Below, piece after piece: positions 1 through 9,457 of a stretch of DNA of 36,633 nt; position 1 is the first letter of the stretch; each line of letters starts with the position of its first letter. The position numbers and the translations under genes were made by a program. Origin of the DNA: Candidatus Zhuqueibacterota bacterium (lineage in GTDB: Bacteria; Zhuqueibacterota; Zhuqueibacteria; Thermofontimicrobiales; Thiofontviventaceae); contig JAFGOE010000004.1 of NCBI GenBank assembly GCA_016926625.1, positions 1 through 36,633 of the forward strand, read 5' to 3'. The notes beneath the pieces are model-generated. The model saw nothing but the letters and a program-made list of their open reading frames with translations, had not been told where the DNA came from and ran no database searches.

Positions 1-1218
1 GGATCACACTACGACGCCGTCATTATCATGGCACCCAGTCATAGAGAAGCATTTAAAGGAGCCTCCGTGTACAACGGAGACGGATATGAAACGCCCCTCG
101 GGGTCGTTCCGATACAGAAAGAGATCGCCCAGGCTATCATCGACTTCGATCAGTCTATCAAAGATTCATACGAAGGACATCGGGAAGAACATTCATTAGA
201 GATACAATTACCGTTTCTGCAATTAACTGTACCAGACCTGAAGATCGTTCCGATTTCGATCTGGGACTATTCAATGGAGAATTGTAAGCAATTGGCTGCA
301 GCGATTACCCATGCGGTAAAGGGCAAAAACGTACTCCTGGTAGTAAGCACCGATCTTTATCACGGATACTCGTACAAGGAGTGCGAGCAGATGAACGATC
401 GCACCATCGGAAAGATATTGGCCATGGAGCCGGAACAGCTTTGTCAGGGATTTGCTGAACATACGTTTCAGGCTTGTGGTGCAGGACCGATCGTTATCGC
501 AGAAATGGTGGCCATGAATCTCGGAGCAAATGAATCGAAATTAATTTCGCGAACCAATTCAGGCGATGTAACCGGGAATCGTAATGGCTATATCGTCGGT
601 TACGCCGCTATCCTGCTCTATAAATCAGATGAGGCGAAAAAGGCTGAAAAAGAGGACGTCGGTATCGACCTCGGTTTAACCGAAAACGAGAAGACAGAGT
701 TACTCGTCATCGCGAGACAGGCCGTTGAAAACGCGGTCAACAAGAAAAAGCCACCGGAGATACAGTTTACCTCACCTGTCATGAAAGAATATCGTGGTGC
801 CTTTGTGACGTTGACTAAACAAGGGGTGCTGCGCGGTTGTATTGGTTACATATTTCCTGTTAAACCACTCGCTCTCACAATACAGGAGATGGCTCAGGCC
901 GCAGCTTTACGGGATCCTCGATTCAATCCGGTACAGAAGGAGGAAGTCGATCAACTGGAAATAGAAATATCTGTCCTCACACCGCTGCATGAGATCGATG
1001 ATGTCTCCGAGATCGAAGTGGGTAAACACGGCATTTTAATCGAAAAAGAACGCTATAGCGGCTTATTACTCCCACAGGTAGCGACTGAATATGATTGGGA
1101 CAGAGAAACGTTCCTGGAACATACATGCCGCAAAGCCGGGTTGCCTAACGACGCCTGGCAGGATGAAGATACTGTCATCAAAATTTTCTCGGCGGATGTT
1201 TTCCATGAAAATAAATAG
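1..1218 (+). CDS. AmmeMemoRadiSam protein B-protein A fusion (Memo + AMMECR1), 5' partial
   Basis: The frame is open from base 1, so the gene begins before the window; the ATG at 28 is internal, inside the Memo motif around APSH. The visible 405 residues hold the C-terminal two thirds of a Memo domain (extradiol-dioxygenase-like fold) with the EEHSLEIQLPFL and STDLYHGYSY motifs, ending near visible residue 210. A complete AMMECR1 domain follows (about 220-400) with its signature LRGCIGY. Both are partners of a radical SAM enzyme in the AmmeMemoRadiSam system, whose biochemical role is not settled; no radical SAM gene is visible here, though it could lie upstream. Fusion of B and A is known in bacteria. 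It ends 137 nt before the convergent GH3 gene. Family assignment is firm; function is not. Confidence 0.9.
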   Translation, partial: GSHYDAVIIMAPSHREAFKGASVYNGDGYETPLGVVPIQKEIAQAIIDFDQSIKDSYEGHREEHSLEIQLPFLQLTVPDLKIVPISIWDYSMENCKQLAAAITHAVKGKNVLLVVSTDLYHGYSYKECEQMNDRTIGKILAMEPEQLCQGFAEHTFQACGAGPIVIAEMVAMNLGANESKLISRTNSGDVTGNRNGYIVGYAAILLYKSDEAKKAEKEDVGIDLGLTENEKTELLVIARQAVENAVNKKKPPEIQFTSPVMKEYRGAFVTLTKQGVLRGCIGYIFPVKPLALTIQEMAQAAALRDPRFNPVQKEEVDQLEIEISVLTPLHEIDDVSEIEVGKHGILIEKERYSGLLLPQVATEYDWDRETFLEHTCRKAGLPNDAWQDEDTVIKIFSADVFHENK

Positions 1219-1355
1219 GGACCGTATGAAATTGTTTTCAAGTTGATGTATTAATCCCGATCATTCGCGATAACAGGCAGCCCGTTCGCTCTTGGCATGT
1301 ATTTTTATGCAGCTCCATCCATCCTGATGATTCTATTAGACCCGGTGAGGTGCAT

Positions 1356-3491
1356 TTACTCCCAATAAATTGATGTTTCCGCGCGGATATCACGGGATGA
1401 TGATCCCACTTTAATGCGAAATTCACCGGGTTCAACTTTCCATCCGTGTGTTTGCGTATCCCAGAACGCAAAATCATCGCGTTGCAGAGTAAATTCAACC
1501 CATCTGCTTTCACCCGGTTCGAGATCGACCTTTGAAAATCCTTTCAGCTCTTTCACGGGTCTGGCGACTGAGCTCTCCATGTCGCTTACGTACAATTGGA
1601 CGATCTCTTTGCCGTACAGCTTTCCCGTATTCTTGACCTTAATCCTGACTCTGTATATAAAATTATCACGGGCGACTTCAAGCTCCTCATACGCGAACGT
1701 TGTGTACGATAATCCGTGGCCAAAATGGTACAGCGGCTCGATGTTTTTCTTCTCATACCAGCGATATCCGACGAAGATCCCTTCGTCATAATGAATATCA
1801 ATGATCGGATGCCATAAATCCCAATCCTCCTCATCCCCCGTGTACAGTTCTTCTCCGTCGGGGATATAGCGATAACCCGGAGAATCCTGAAATTGTTTTT
1901 CGATCGTGATCGGTAGTTTCCCTGACGGATTGGTTGCACCGGAAATAATTTCCGCAAGCGCTTTATTTCCGTTCTGGCCCGGATACCAACAGTAAAGGAT
2001 CGCCGCAACCTGGTCGTTCCATTGGGTCATCCGCCGACCACCTCCGGAGTTGATGAGGACTACAATATTTTCGTTTAATTGGGCATAGTGAAAAATTTTA
2101 CGATCCACCGAATCCGGAAATTCGAACGGCATATCCCATCCTTCGTGATCGTCGGTGCCGATACTCAATAATACAATATCTGCAGTCGCTATCTGCTCAT
2201 CCGTCGGATCTTCGGCATAGATCAAATTATCCTTATATATCTCTTTCAAGGCATCAAGCATCATGACATGATCATATCCCTCCACTGCCGCGGAGCCTCC
2301 GCCGGCTGCAAGTCTGGTAACATACTCACCCGTTAGCAGGATCTTTTTATTCGACTCCGGTGATACAGGCAGAATTCCTCCGCTGTTCTTTAATAATACC
2401 ATCGACTCCCTGGCAGTCTGCAGGGCTACTTCGGCATGCTGAGGATAGTTGTCGAGATAGGAGTCATCCTTTACAGGTCTTTCATACAGCCCCATTGCAA
2501 TGCACGTCCTGATGATGCTCCTGGCCATGCGATCGATGTCGCCAGGTTCCACCTTGCCATCGTCAATCAATTGTTGTGCGTTCGACTTGACATAGACGTC
2601 GCCCAGTTTTCCCAGGGCAGGGATTCTCTCGATAGCTTCACCCGGCATCTCCAGATCCAGTCCGGATTTAATCGACTTCACCGGATCGAACGTGGACCAC
2701 CAATCCGACATGACCAGCCATCGAAAACCAAGATCTTTGCGTAAAATCTCTTTGATCAGATAGGGATTCTGGGCTGACCATTCTCCGTTCAACTGGTTGT
2801 ACGATGTCATCACCGCCATCGCTCCCGCGTCGATCCCGGCCTTGAAGGCGGGCAGATAGATTTCATGCAGCGTCCTCTCATCCACGATGGAATTGGAAAC
2901 TCGTCTGCGGAAATCGGTATTATTGCAGACGAAATGTTTAAGCGTGGCGATAGTCCCTGTGTTTTGCAGCGCACTGACGTAATTTTCCACCATTCGTGAC
3001 GCAAGATAGGGATCCTCACCGAAATATTCAAAATTCCTGCCGTTTTGTGAGATCCGATAGATGTTGATCCCGGGACCTAACAGCACCGCAATATTTCCTG
3101 CCCGACACTCTTCACCGATGCTTCGTGCGTAGTCCCTTGCAAGGTCCGTGTTCCACGTCGCTGTAAGAGCGATAGGACATGGGAAGGCTGTGGACTTCTC
3201 CAGCAGACTGTCCAGGTCTTTTCTCAGGTGAACACCCTGAGTCGCATCGGAAAGATAGAACTGTTCGATTCCATATTGCGGATATCCTTTGATAAAAAAC
3301 AAATCATGCCCTCCGACGAGTTGGATCTTCTCATTGAGAGTCATTTGCTTCAAAATTTCACAAGCGCGTAAATCAGCTTCTTCGTAAGAGATGGGGGTTG
3401 AAAATTGTTCCATAGACGTTTTATCCTCTGACTGCCAGTTACAACTACTGATGCTCACTAAAATGAACATTATCACGACTAGTTTTTTCAT
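1356..3491 (-). CDS. Glycoside hydrolase family 3 beta-glycosidase lipoprotein
   Basis: This is a 711-residue GH3 enzyme, probably a beta-glucosidase or beta-xylosidase acting on oligosaccharides at the outer envelope. The N-terminus is a lipoprotein signal with the Cys acceptor at residue 17 (SISSC). The GH3 N-terminal barrel carries KHFVCNN (K185, H186) and the catalytic nucleophile D263 in MSDWWST. The GH3 C-terminal alpha/beta domain follows (about 370-570). A fibronectin type III-like domain closes the protein (about 610-705, with GKEIVQLYVSD and PVKELKGF). The ATG at 3491 begins a proper signal peptide. The MFS transporter gene lies 100 nt upstream on the same strand, so an uptake-plus-hydrolysis pair is plausible but inferred. 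Exact substrate cannot be read from the sequence. Confidence 0.93.
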   Translation of the reverse strand: MKKLVVIMFILVSISSCNWQSEDKTSMEQFSTPISYEEADLRACEILKQMTLNEKIQLVGGHDLFFIKGYPQYGIEQFYLSDATQGVHLRKDLDSLLEKSTAFPCPIALTATWNTDLARDYARSIGEECRAGNIAVLLGPGINIYRISQNGRNFEYFGEDPYLASRMVENYVSALQNTGTIATLKHFVCNNTDFRRRVSNSIVDERTLHEIYLPAFKAGIDAGAMAVMTSYNQLNGEWSAQNPYLIKEILRKDLGFRWLVMSDWWSTFDPVKSIKSGLDLEMPGEAIERIPALGKLGDVYVKSNAQQLIDDGKVEPGDIDRMARSIIRTCIAMGLYERPVKDDSYLDNYPQHAEVALQTARESMVLLKNSGGILPVSPESNKKILLTGEYVTRLAAGGGSAAVEGYDHVMMLDALKEIYKDNLIYAEDPTDEQIATADIVLLSIGTDDHEGWDMPFEFPDSVDRKIFHYAQLNENIVVLINSGGGRRMTQWNDQVAAILYCWYPGQNGNKALAEIISGATNPSGKLPITIEKQFQDSPGYRYIPDGEELYTGDEEDWDLWHPIIDIHYDEGIFVGYRWYEKKNIEPLYHFGHGLSYTTFAYEELEVARDNFIYRVRIKVKNTGKLYGKEIVQLYVSDMESSVARPVKELKGFSKVDLEPGESRWVEFTLQRDDFAFWDTQTHGWKVEPGEFRIKVGSSSRDIRAETSIYWE

Positions 3492-3591
3492 CGAATTGAC
3501 CTTGAAAAACTGCTGTTCAATATAGACTAAATTTACTGGAAATTATAAAATTTACTTGACATTTGCAATGGTAAAATAATATTGACGTTTT

Positions 3592-4806
3592 TCATCTCTC
3601 TGAACTCTGCCTGGAGTGTTCCGCTAACTGTTTTTCTTTTACTAACAACAGTAAGCCGATTGAGAGAGCGGTTAGGATAAGTGAAAAATAGAATGGCGCA
3701 TATTTACTCATACCTTCCCACAGGATACCGGCGATCAAAGATGACGGCAGGGCACATAGGCCGATGATCATTTGAAACGTACCCATGCTGCTTGCCCGAT
3801 AGCGGTCTTGTGACAACTCGGCCACGAATGCCTTCTGCACGGGTTCCAGGGCTCCTTTATGCAGTCCGTAACAGACAAACATCATGATCATGGCCGCTAA
3901 CGAATCGAAGAAGATGATAATTATACTAACTAAAGCCCAACAAGCAAACGAAATGAACAGAACGAATTTTCGTCCCATCATATCCGCCAATTTCCCCATG
4001 GGAATGGAGGAGATGGAAGCGACCGCCGTGAATATCAGATAGAAAATCGGTATAAATTGAACCGAAGATACATATTTCTTAGCATAGATCAGTAAAAAGG
4101 AATAGCTGAACGCACCCAGGGCAAAAAGGGCGCTGGAGACAGTGAATAATTTAAAATTCGCGTCCAGATCCTTGAATGTAAATCCTTTAAACAGTCGATT
4201 ATCCGTCTCGTTGTGTTCCTTTATGTACATCATGATAATGATCGCCCCAATGACCGAGGGGATGGCGGCGAACATAAATAATTTTCGATATCCGAGCGTA
4301 TCGATCAGCAGGATACAGGTGATAATCCCGAACACGGCGCCGAGGTTATCCATCATTCGGATCACACCGAAATGCAGTGCTCGGTTACTTTGAGTCGACA
4401 CATCGGCTATCATCGCATCACGAGGAGCGCTGCGGATTTTTCCCGATCGGTCGAGGATGCGAAAGGGTATAATATGGTGCCAGGTGGTAGATAATGCGTA
4501 ACCGATTCTGGACACAGCACCGAATATATATCCGCTCCAGATAAATACTTTTCGTTTTGCAATTCGATCAGACCAATACCCTGATACGGCCTTCATTATC
4601 GAGACCACGGCATCGCCAATTCCATCGATCAGACCAACGATGGCCATATTAGCCCCAAGCACCGTAGTCAAGAAGATCGGCCATACGGGGTAAATTATAT
4701 CGGAACCGAAATCGTTCAGAAAGGAAGCAATGGCGAAGATCCAGACGGTCTTTTTAGGATTACGGCGATCTTCGCTTTGTGTAGATGGTTTATGATTCAT
4801 AGTCAT
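3592..4806 (-). CDS. Major facilitator superfamily transporter
   Basis: This 404-residue protein has about twelve hydrophobic segments and a basic N-terminal tail, the usual size and topology of an MFS permease. The loop after the second helix reads GYWSDRIAKRK, a variant of the MFS motif A (G-x-L-a-D-r-x-G-r-k/r), and it recurs in the second half as GKLADMMGRK. A further conserved stretch, DRSGKIRSAPRDA, sits in the middle of the first half. Substrate is unknown. ATGs at 4806 and 4800 are both possible starts and neither has a strong ribosome site. It may be cotranscribed with the GH3 gene downstream (100-nt gap), which would fit a sugar or glycoside transporter, but an exporter cannot be excluded. 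Confidence 0.88.
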   Translation of the reverse strand: MTMNHKPSTQSEDRRNPKKTVWIFAIASFLNDFGSDIIYPVWPIFLTTVLGANMAIVGLIDGIGDAVVSIMKAVSGYWSDRIAKRKVFIWSGYIFGAVSRIGYALSTTWHHIIPFRILDRSGKIRSAPRDAMIADVSTQSNRALHFGVIRMMDNLGAVFGIITCILLIDTLGYRKLFMFAAIPSVIGAIIIMMYIKEHNETDNRLFKGFTFKDLDANFKLFTVSSALFALGAFSYSFLLIYAKKYVSSVQFIPIFYLIFTAVASISSIPMGKLADMMGRKFVLFISFACWALVSIIIIFFDSLAAMIMMFVCYGLHKGALEPVQKAFVAELSQDRYRASSMGTFQMIIGLCALPSSLIAGILWEGMSKYAPFYFSLILTALSIGLLLLVKEKQLAEHSRQSSER

Positions 4807-4943
4807 GGATAGGGATAAGAGCGAGTAAACAAGTTAATATTTTACCATTCCACGCGTCAGGTGGGACGGTAATAGCCGCCAAAGGACATGTACAAGCAAG
4901 AATTAGCGACGATGTCCCATATCCCGTTGAACAGCCATCAATT

Positions 4944-4979
4944 AAAAAGGCTTAAACCACAATTAGATAGTTCAAGCCT
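4944..4979 (-). terminator. Rho-independent terminator of tRNA-Leu
   Basis: Read on the minus strand, AGGCTTGAAC and GTTTAAGCCT form a 10-bp stem with one G-U wobble around a 12-nt loop, followed immediately by TTTTT (4944-4948 on the plus strand). It lies 12 nt past the 3' end of the tRNA gene, the expected place for its terminator. Confidence 0.75.
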
Positions 4980-4990
4980 GATAATCAATG

Positions 4991-5074
4991 TGCCGAGGGC
5001 GGGAATCGAACCCGCATGTTCTTGCGAACGCTGGATTTTGAGTCCAGTGCGTCTACCAATTTCACCACCTCGGC
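4991..5074 (-). tRNA. tRNA-Leu(CAA)
   Basis: On the minus strand the gene opens with the acceptor arm GCCGAGG and closes with CCTCGGC plus discriminator A. The anticodon stem CTGGA/TCCAG encloses the loop CTCAAAA, giving anticodon CAA, which reads UUG. The long variable arm and the GGTTCGATTCC T-arm are typical of class II leucine tRNAs. The CCA end is not encoded. It is flanked by its own promoter and a strong terminator, so it is a single-gene unit. Confidence 0.97.
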
Positions 5075-5085
5075 GGCGAGTTAGT

Positions 5086-5113
5086 AATATAATAAAATTT
5101 AATTTAAAGTCAA
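5086..5113 (-). promoter_or_regulatory. Sigma70-like promoter of tRNA-Leu
   Basis: On the minus strand TTGACT (5108-5113) and TATATT (5086-5091) are separated by 16 nt. The predicted start of transcription is about 5 nt before the mature tRNA 5' end. The same pair of hexamers recurs elsewhere in this window. Confidence 0.7.
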
Positions 5114-5148
5114 GAAAAAAAGTAGCATAACATTTAATTTTTTTTAAC

Positions 5149-5176
5149 TTGACATTTTGATTAATTCTTGTAAATT
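5149..5176 (+). promoter_or_regulatory. Sigma70-like promoter for the DUF4416 gene
   Basis: TTGACA at 5149-5154 and TAAATT at 5171-5176 are separated by 16 nt. They lie 43 nt upstream of the ATG at 5219 and diverge from the tRNA-Leu promoter. Confidence 0.55.
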
Positions 5177-5218
5177 AGTACGGATATAACTATGAAATAA
5201 TTTTAATACCGTATCGAT

Positions 5219-5770
5219 ATGGGCGCATTAAGAGCACCGGATCCAGTTAAGTTATTCGTGGCCATTACATTCTCCGAAGATAATATTAAGAACCATGCAC
5301 TACAGATATTGACAGATCGCTGTGGTGATATCGATCATCAATCACCGATCTTCGAATTCATTTTCACGAATTACTATGCCGAGGAGATGGGTTGTAATCT
5401 AAGAAAGCAATTTCTATCGTTCGAAACACTCATTCAGCCAGAGGAATTGATCGATCTCAAGCTCTTCACAAACGATTTAGAGGACAAATTAGCAGTCAAC
5501 AAACGGCGCATCATCAATATCGATCCTGGTTATATCAATGCCGCTAAAGTCGTATTGGCTACTACCAAAGATTTTAGCCATCGAATATATCTGGGAAAGA
5601 GAATATATGGTGATGTTCATATGCGATTCATCAACGGCAAGTTGACACCCGGAGCATGGACATATCCCGACTATAGTCAGGATTTAGCGATCGATTTTTT
5701 TACCGAATTAAAAAATAGCTATAAGAAGCAGCTGAGACTGGAGACAGATAATTCCAAACGTACGGTGTAA
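5219..5770 (+). CDS. DUF4416 family protein
   Basis: This is a 183-residue cytosolic protein with the hallmarks of the DUF4416 family over its full length: an opening PVKLFVAITF, then TNYYAEEMG, the central NIDPGYINAAKVVLATTKD, HRIYLGKRIY and the closing GAWTYPDY. These conserved stretches suggest an enzyme or a nucleotide-binding protein, but no function has been established that I know of, and I assign none. The ATG is preceded by only a weak ribosome site; a promoter lies 43 nt upstream. The gene for glycerol-3-phosphate dehydrogenase follows after 162 nt on the same strand. Confidence 0.87.
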   Translation: MGALRAPDPVKLFVAITFSEDNIKNHALQILTDRCGDIDHQSPIFEFIFTNYYAEEMGCNLRKQFLSFETLIQPEELIDLKLFTNDLEDKLAVNKRRIINIDPGYINAAKVVLATTKDFSHRIYLGKRIYGDVHMRFINGKLTPGAWTYPDYSQDLAIDFFTELKNSYKKQLRLETDNSKRTV

Positions 5771-5932
5771 TTTTCAACATAGTGTTGCACTCGAATGCAA
5801 TGTAATAAGAGGGAATTCAAATAACATTATTTAGTCCGCATTTTTAAAAACAGATTGCGCTGTAGTGAGATACGATGTTTTGACGATGTATTTTAAAGGG
5901 CTCGCTAGAACTTGTAAAGGATTTAAAGATTG

Positions 5933-6952
5933 ATGTCTGATAAATATAACATCGGAGTGATCGGTGCCGGAAGTTGGGGTACTGCGCTCGCCATATTATT
6001 GATTAAAAATGGCCACCAGGTGACGATGTGGGAGTTTCGAGCGGACGCTGCAGAACGTTTGAAAAGGCAACGCGAAAATGCCGAATTCCTGCCTGGCATC
6101 ACGTTACCTCCGGCTCTTCGGATTACCAACGATCTTGGCGAGGCCTCTCGTAACAAACATATCCTGGTCATAGCGGTACCATCCCATGTAGTGCGAGAGG
6201 TTGCGGGCAAGATAGCGATGGTTCGCGATCGTGAGGATATGGTTTTTGTCAACGTGGCTAAAGGCATAGAGAACGAATCGTTAATGCGCATGTCCGAAGT
6301 CTTAAAGGACTGCATCCCATGGCTGATCGATGACCGCATCGTCACCCTTTCAGGGCCGAGTCACGCAGAAGAGGTGAGCCGGTTTATACCCACGGCCATC
6401 GTCGCTGCCTCGACGAATCTATCCACGGCGAAATTCATTCAGGAATCGTTCATGAATTCGACGTTTCGGGTCTACACCAATATCGACATACTTGGTGTGG
6501 AGTTGGGTGGCGCGCTCAAGAACGTCGTTGCGATTGCCGCCGGCATCTGCGACGGGGCTGGATTCGGTGATAACACGAAAGCAGCTTTACAGCCAAGAGG
6601 TCTCGTCGAAATGGCACGACTGGGGACTGCTATGGGAGCGAAGCCCGATACATTTGCCGGACTTTCAGGCATGGGGGATCTGATAGTCACATGCATGAGC
6701 AAACATAGCCGGAATCGCTATGTTGGGGAGCAAATCGGCAAAGGGAACAAGCTGACGGAGATCTTAAGCCAGATGACGATGGTAGCCGAGGGGGTCAAGA
6801 CGACGAGGTCCGCACGTGAACTGAGCAAAAAATACAACATCGAAATGCCGATCACCGATCAGGTCTATCAAATTCTGTTCGAGGATAAAAATGCTCGCGA
6901 TGCACTTTACGATCTGATGATGCGTGAACCAAAAGAAGAAAAATTAGGATAA
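5933..6952 (+). CDS. gpsA: NAD(P)H-dependent glycerol-3-phosphate dehydrogenase
   Basis: GpsA reduces dihydroxyacetone phosphate to sn-glycerol 3-phosphate in the cytosol, supplying the backbone for phospholipids. The 339-residue product has the N-terminal Rossmann motif GAGSWGTALA (about residues 8-17), the conserved TLSGPSHAEEV, and the catalytic C-terminal block with ELGGALKNVVAIAAG (catalytic Lys) and GFGDNTKAAL. At the usual ITRGL position it reads QPRGL, a small deviation. An in-frame TTG at 5930 precedes the ATG at 5933. The ribosome site AAAGG at 5916-5920 sits 9 nt from the TTG and 12 nt from the ATG, so either could start; I prefer the ATG. Length is normal for the family. A 7-bp inverted repeat (7049-7055 with 7072-7078) follows without a T-run. 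Confidence 0.95.
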   Translation: MSDKYNIGVIGAGSWGTALAILLIKNGHQVTMWEFRADAAERLKRQRENAEFLPGITLPPALRITNDLGEASRNKHILVIAVPSHVVREVAGKIAMVRDREDMVFVNVAKGIENESLMRMSEVLKDCIPWLIDDRIVTLSGPSHAEEVSRFIPTAIVAASTNLSTAKFIQESFMNSTFRVYTNIDILGVELGGALKNVVAIAAGICDGAGFGDNTKAALQPRGLVEMARLGTAMGAKPDTFAGLSGMGDLIVTCMSKHSRNRYVGEQIGKGNKLTEILSQMTMVAEGVKTTRSARELSKKYNIEMPITDQVYQILFEDKNARDALYDLMMREPKEEKLG

Positions 6953-7153
6953 GCTGGTATCAGAGACACAGCGACAGAATGCTTTGGACATAAGGCGATT
7001 AAAGTAGCTTTTACAGAGACGGTACAAGAGAATGGGCATTCACTGAATGGATAAGTCATCTCGCTACCGCGCTTATCCTGCTGCCTGATTCCACCGTGTC
7101 AAGCGATTAATCGACAGTACATAATTAAATATTAAGTTCTAAGGAGTCATTGC

Positions 7154-8455
7154 ATGAGAAATACGACCTATATCAGAGAGATTGAGAAATACGAAGGACA
7201 GGTGGTTACACTGAGTGGCTGGCTTTACAACATGCGTTCGAGTGGTAAATTGAGATTTATCCTTCTGCGTGATGGGACGAACGTAATTCAGGCGATAGTG
7301 TCCAGGAATGATGTGGGAGACGAAATATTCAACCGTTGTGATCTATTAACACAGGAATCTTCTTTGAAGATTACGGGACTGGTGGTAAAGGATGTCCGCT
7401 CCCCCATCGGCTACGAAATACAAGTAAACGATTTGGAGATCGTCCACATCGCCGAAGAGTATCCGATTTCTCCCAAAGAGCACGGTACCCCATTCCTGAT
7501 GGATCATCGTCATCTATGGCTCCGATCGTCGTTGCAACATGCCATACTCAATATCAGACATGAGATCATCTCTGCCTGCCGCAGCTACTTCGATAATAAC
7601 GGTTTCACACTGATCGATGCACCCATCTTCACTCCGGCTGCATGCGAGGGGACGACAACACTATTCGAAACCGATTATTTTGGTTCCAAGGCGTATCTGA
7701 CTCAAAGCGGTCAATTGTATATGGAAGCCGCAGCCATGGCGTTTGGAAAAGTTTATTGTTTCGGACCGACGTTCAGGGCAGAGAAATCGAAAACCAGACG
7801 TCATCTGACCGAGTTCTGGATGATCGAACCAGAGATGGCCTTTTGTGACCTCAACGGCGATATGGACATCGCCGAGGAATTCCTGGAGTACATCGTTCAG
7901 CGCACCTTGAAAAATCGCGAGGCCGAGCTGAAATTGCTCGAACGGGACATCAGTAAATTACAGAACGTAAAAAGACCCTTCCCACGAATAAGTTATGATG
8001 AAGCCGTGGACATATTGAAGAAATCGGCTGAGGGACAGGCATTCGAATACGGTAATGATTTCGGAGGCGGTGATGAAACGATCATCTCCGCTGCGTTCGA
8101 TCGTCCGGTCATGGTCCATCGTTATCCGGCCGATGTTAAGGCATTCTATATGAAAAACGATCCCGAGGATGCTTCCAAAGCACTATGCGTGGACGTACTG
8201 GCCCCCGAAGGATACGGTGAAATCATCGGAGGCGGTCAGCGTGAAGATGATTATGCGGTCTTGTTGGACAAAATCAAAAAGCATAATCTTCCGGTAGAGG
8301 CGTTCGACTGGTATCTCGATATACGAAAATACGGTTCCGTACCCCACGCAGGCTTCGGACTGGGTATCGAGCGGTCGGTCGCATGGATTTGCGGTCTTCA
8401 ACACATACGCGAGACCATACCGTTCCCGCGGTTGATGCATCGGCTACAGCCATAA
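7154..8455 (+). CDS. asnS: Asparaginyl-tRNA synthetase
   Basis: This class II aminoacyl-tRNA synthetase charges tRNA-Asn with asparagine. Its 433 residues match the compact bacterial AsnRS. An N-terminal OB-fold (about 1-110, with [12 protein letters not shown]) binds the anticodon. The catalytic domain follows, with motif 2 around [16 protein letters not shown] and motif 3 [14 protein letters not shown]. The motif 2 loop and the overall architecture fit AsnRS rather than AspRS, which would be longer and carry a GAD insert. Its presence means direct charging of asparagine rather than only the transamidation route. A strong ribosome site AAGGAG at 7141-7146 lies 7 nt before the ATG. Confidence 0.96.
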   Translation: MRNTTYIREIEKYEGQVVTLSGWLYNMRSSGKLRFILLRDGTNVIQAIVSRNDVGDEIFNRCDLLTQESSLKITGLVVKDVRSPIGYEIQVNDLEIVHIAEEYPISPKEHGTPFLMDHRHLWLRSSLQHAILNIRHEIISACRSYFDNNGFTLIDAPIFTPAACEGTTTLFETDYFGSKAYLTQSGQLYMEAAAMAFGKVYCFGPTFRAEKSKTRRHLTEFWMIEPEMAFCDLNGDMDIAEEFLEYIVQRTLKNREAELKLLERDISKLQNVKRPFPRISYDEAVDILKKSAEGQAFEYGNDFGGGDETIISAAFDRPVMVHRYPADVKAFYMKNDPEDASKALCVDVLAPEGYGEIIGGGQREDDYAVLLDKIKKHNLPVEAFDWYLDIRKYGSVPHAGFGLGIERSVAWICGLQHIRETIPFPRLMHRLQP

Positions 8456-8834
8456 GCTTCGACCGGGAATTTAAACCACGAGCACCACTGTGAGTGAAAA
8501 TGGAAGATGATCATGCAGTGACGCATACGTAGATCATCGACTGACTTACACAGGGTGCTTAAGAAGATTGGTATTCACTTATTATTTTATAAATTTTTAC
8601 GCTTATTTTATCATTTGCTGTTATTGTAATAAATAAGGCCTACGATGATTTAAGGCGATTCATGGGGTGATTCAGAATTTTTGAAATCGGTCATCAGATT
8701 ATAAAACGATGCATTACGACCAAAGCAGAAAGCGAGTCAAGACGATCGGACATTCGATATGAAAAAATATGTTTTTCGTACGTCCTGGTTTCAGTGCATT
8801 CAAAGCGTAACCATCCTAAATCAAGGAGTATCCT
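8456..8834. other. Intergenic region asnS-apt, no gene seen
   Basis: This 379-nt stretch holds no convincing reading frame or RNA gene. A 7-bp inverted repeat GATGATC/GATCATC lies near 8500-8540. The middle (8580-8630) is very AT-rich. TTGAAA with a following TATAAA around 8681-8705 is too closely spaced to be called a promoter. Confidence 0.6.
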
Positions 8835-9359
8835 ATGCAAGATATGAAACATTTAATTCGTAATGTGCAGGATTTCCCCAAAAAGGGCATCGGGTTTAAA
8901 GACATTACCACCCTGTTAAAACGAGGATCGTCATTTAAAGATGCGATCGATCGAATGGCGAGCCTGTACAATCCGGATGACGTTGATGTGATCGTTGGAA
9001 TAGAAGCCCGGGGTTTCATATTTGCATCTGCGCTCGCCTATAAATGGGGTAAGCCTCTGGTTCCCATTCGAAAACCAGGGAAATTACCCGCTGAGACTGT
9101 AAAAGAAGAATATGCATTAGAATACGGTTGCGATACTATAGAAATACATAAAGATGCGATCACCCAATCGCAACGTGTCTTGATTGTGGACGACCTGTTA
9201 GCGACCGGCGGAACCATGGCTGCGGCTGCTCGTCTGATCGAAAAACTCGGAGGTAGAGTAGCAGGACTGATATTTCTGATCGAACTCAGTTTCCTGAAAG
9301 GTGTGGAAAAATTGAGTGACTATCGGGTCGATTCCCTGATAAAGTTCGACAGCGAGTAG
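8835..9359 (+). CDS. apt: Adenine phosphoribosyltransferase
   Basis: Apt salvages adenine by transferring the phosphoribosyl group of PRPP to give AMP in the cytosol. The 174-residue product begins with the family's typical LIRNVQDFPKKGIGFKDIT. It carries the VGIEARGFIFASALA loop and the PRPP-binding motif VLIVDDLLATGGTMAAA, in which the two Asp residues and the TGGT contact PRPP. Length is normal. The ribosome site AAGGAG at 8823-8828 is 6 nt from the ATG. It is followed by a new promoter for the next gene, so it appears to be a single transcription unit. Confidence 0.96.
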   Translation: MQDMKHLIRNVQDFPKKGIGFKDITTLLKRGSSFKDAIDRMASLYNPDDVDVIVGIEARGFIFASALAYKWGKPLVPIRKPGKLPAETVKEEYALEYGCDTIEIHKDAITQSQRVLIVDDLLATGGTMAAAARLIEKLGGRVAGLIFLIELSFLKGVEKLSDYRVDSLIKFDSE

Positions 9360-9385
9360 CGTGTGCGCCAGGTCACAAAAACTCC

Positions 9386-9414
9386 TTGACTTTTTTTACA
9401 AATGTTGATATATT
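9386..9414 (+). promoter_or_regulatory. Sigma70-like promoter for the CsgG-domain gene
   Basis: TTGACT at 9386-9391 and TATATT at 9409-9414 are separated by exactly 17 nt. The pair lies 43 nt upstream of the ATG at 9458 and is identical in hexamers and spacing to the promoter at 29816. Confidence 0.72.
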
Positions 9415-9457
9415 AACCCCAGTTGATATGTGAAATTTTAATTGAAAGAGAGTAAAT

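Noticed and set aside
1586..2008. 140-codon minus-strand frame inside the GH3 gene
   Set aside because: It is a shifted frame of the GH3 gene, rich in Arg and Ser, with no homology signs.
3556..3584. TTGACA with AT-rich -10 on the plus strand between the MFS and GH3 genes
   Set aside because: It would transcribe antisense into the MFS gene and the -10 match is poor; chance in AT-rich DNA is more likely.
4888..5130. 80-codon plus-strand frame across 4888-5130
   Set aside because: It is the antisense of tRNA-Leu; its GIEPACSCERWILSPV-like peptide is the familiar artefact of reading a tRNA gene backwards.
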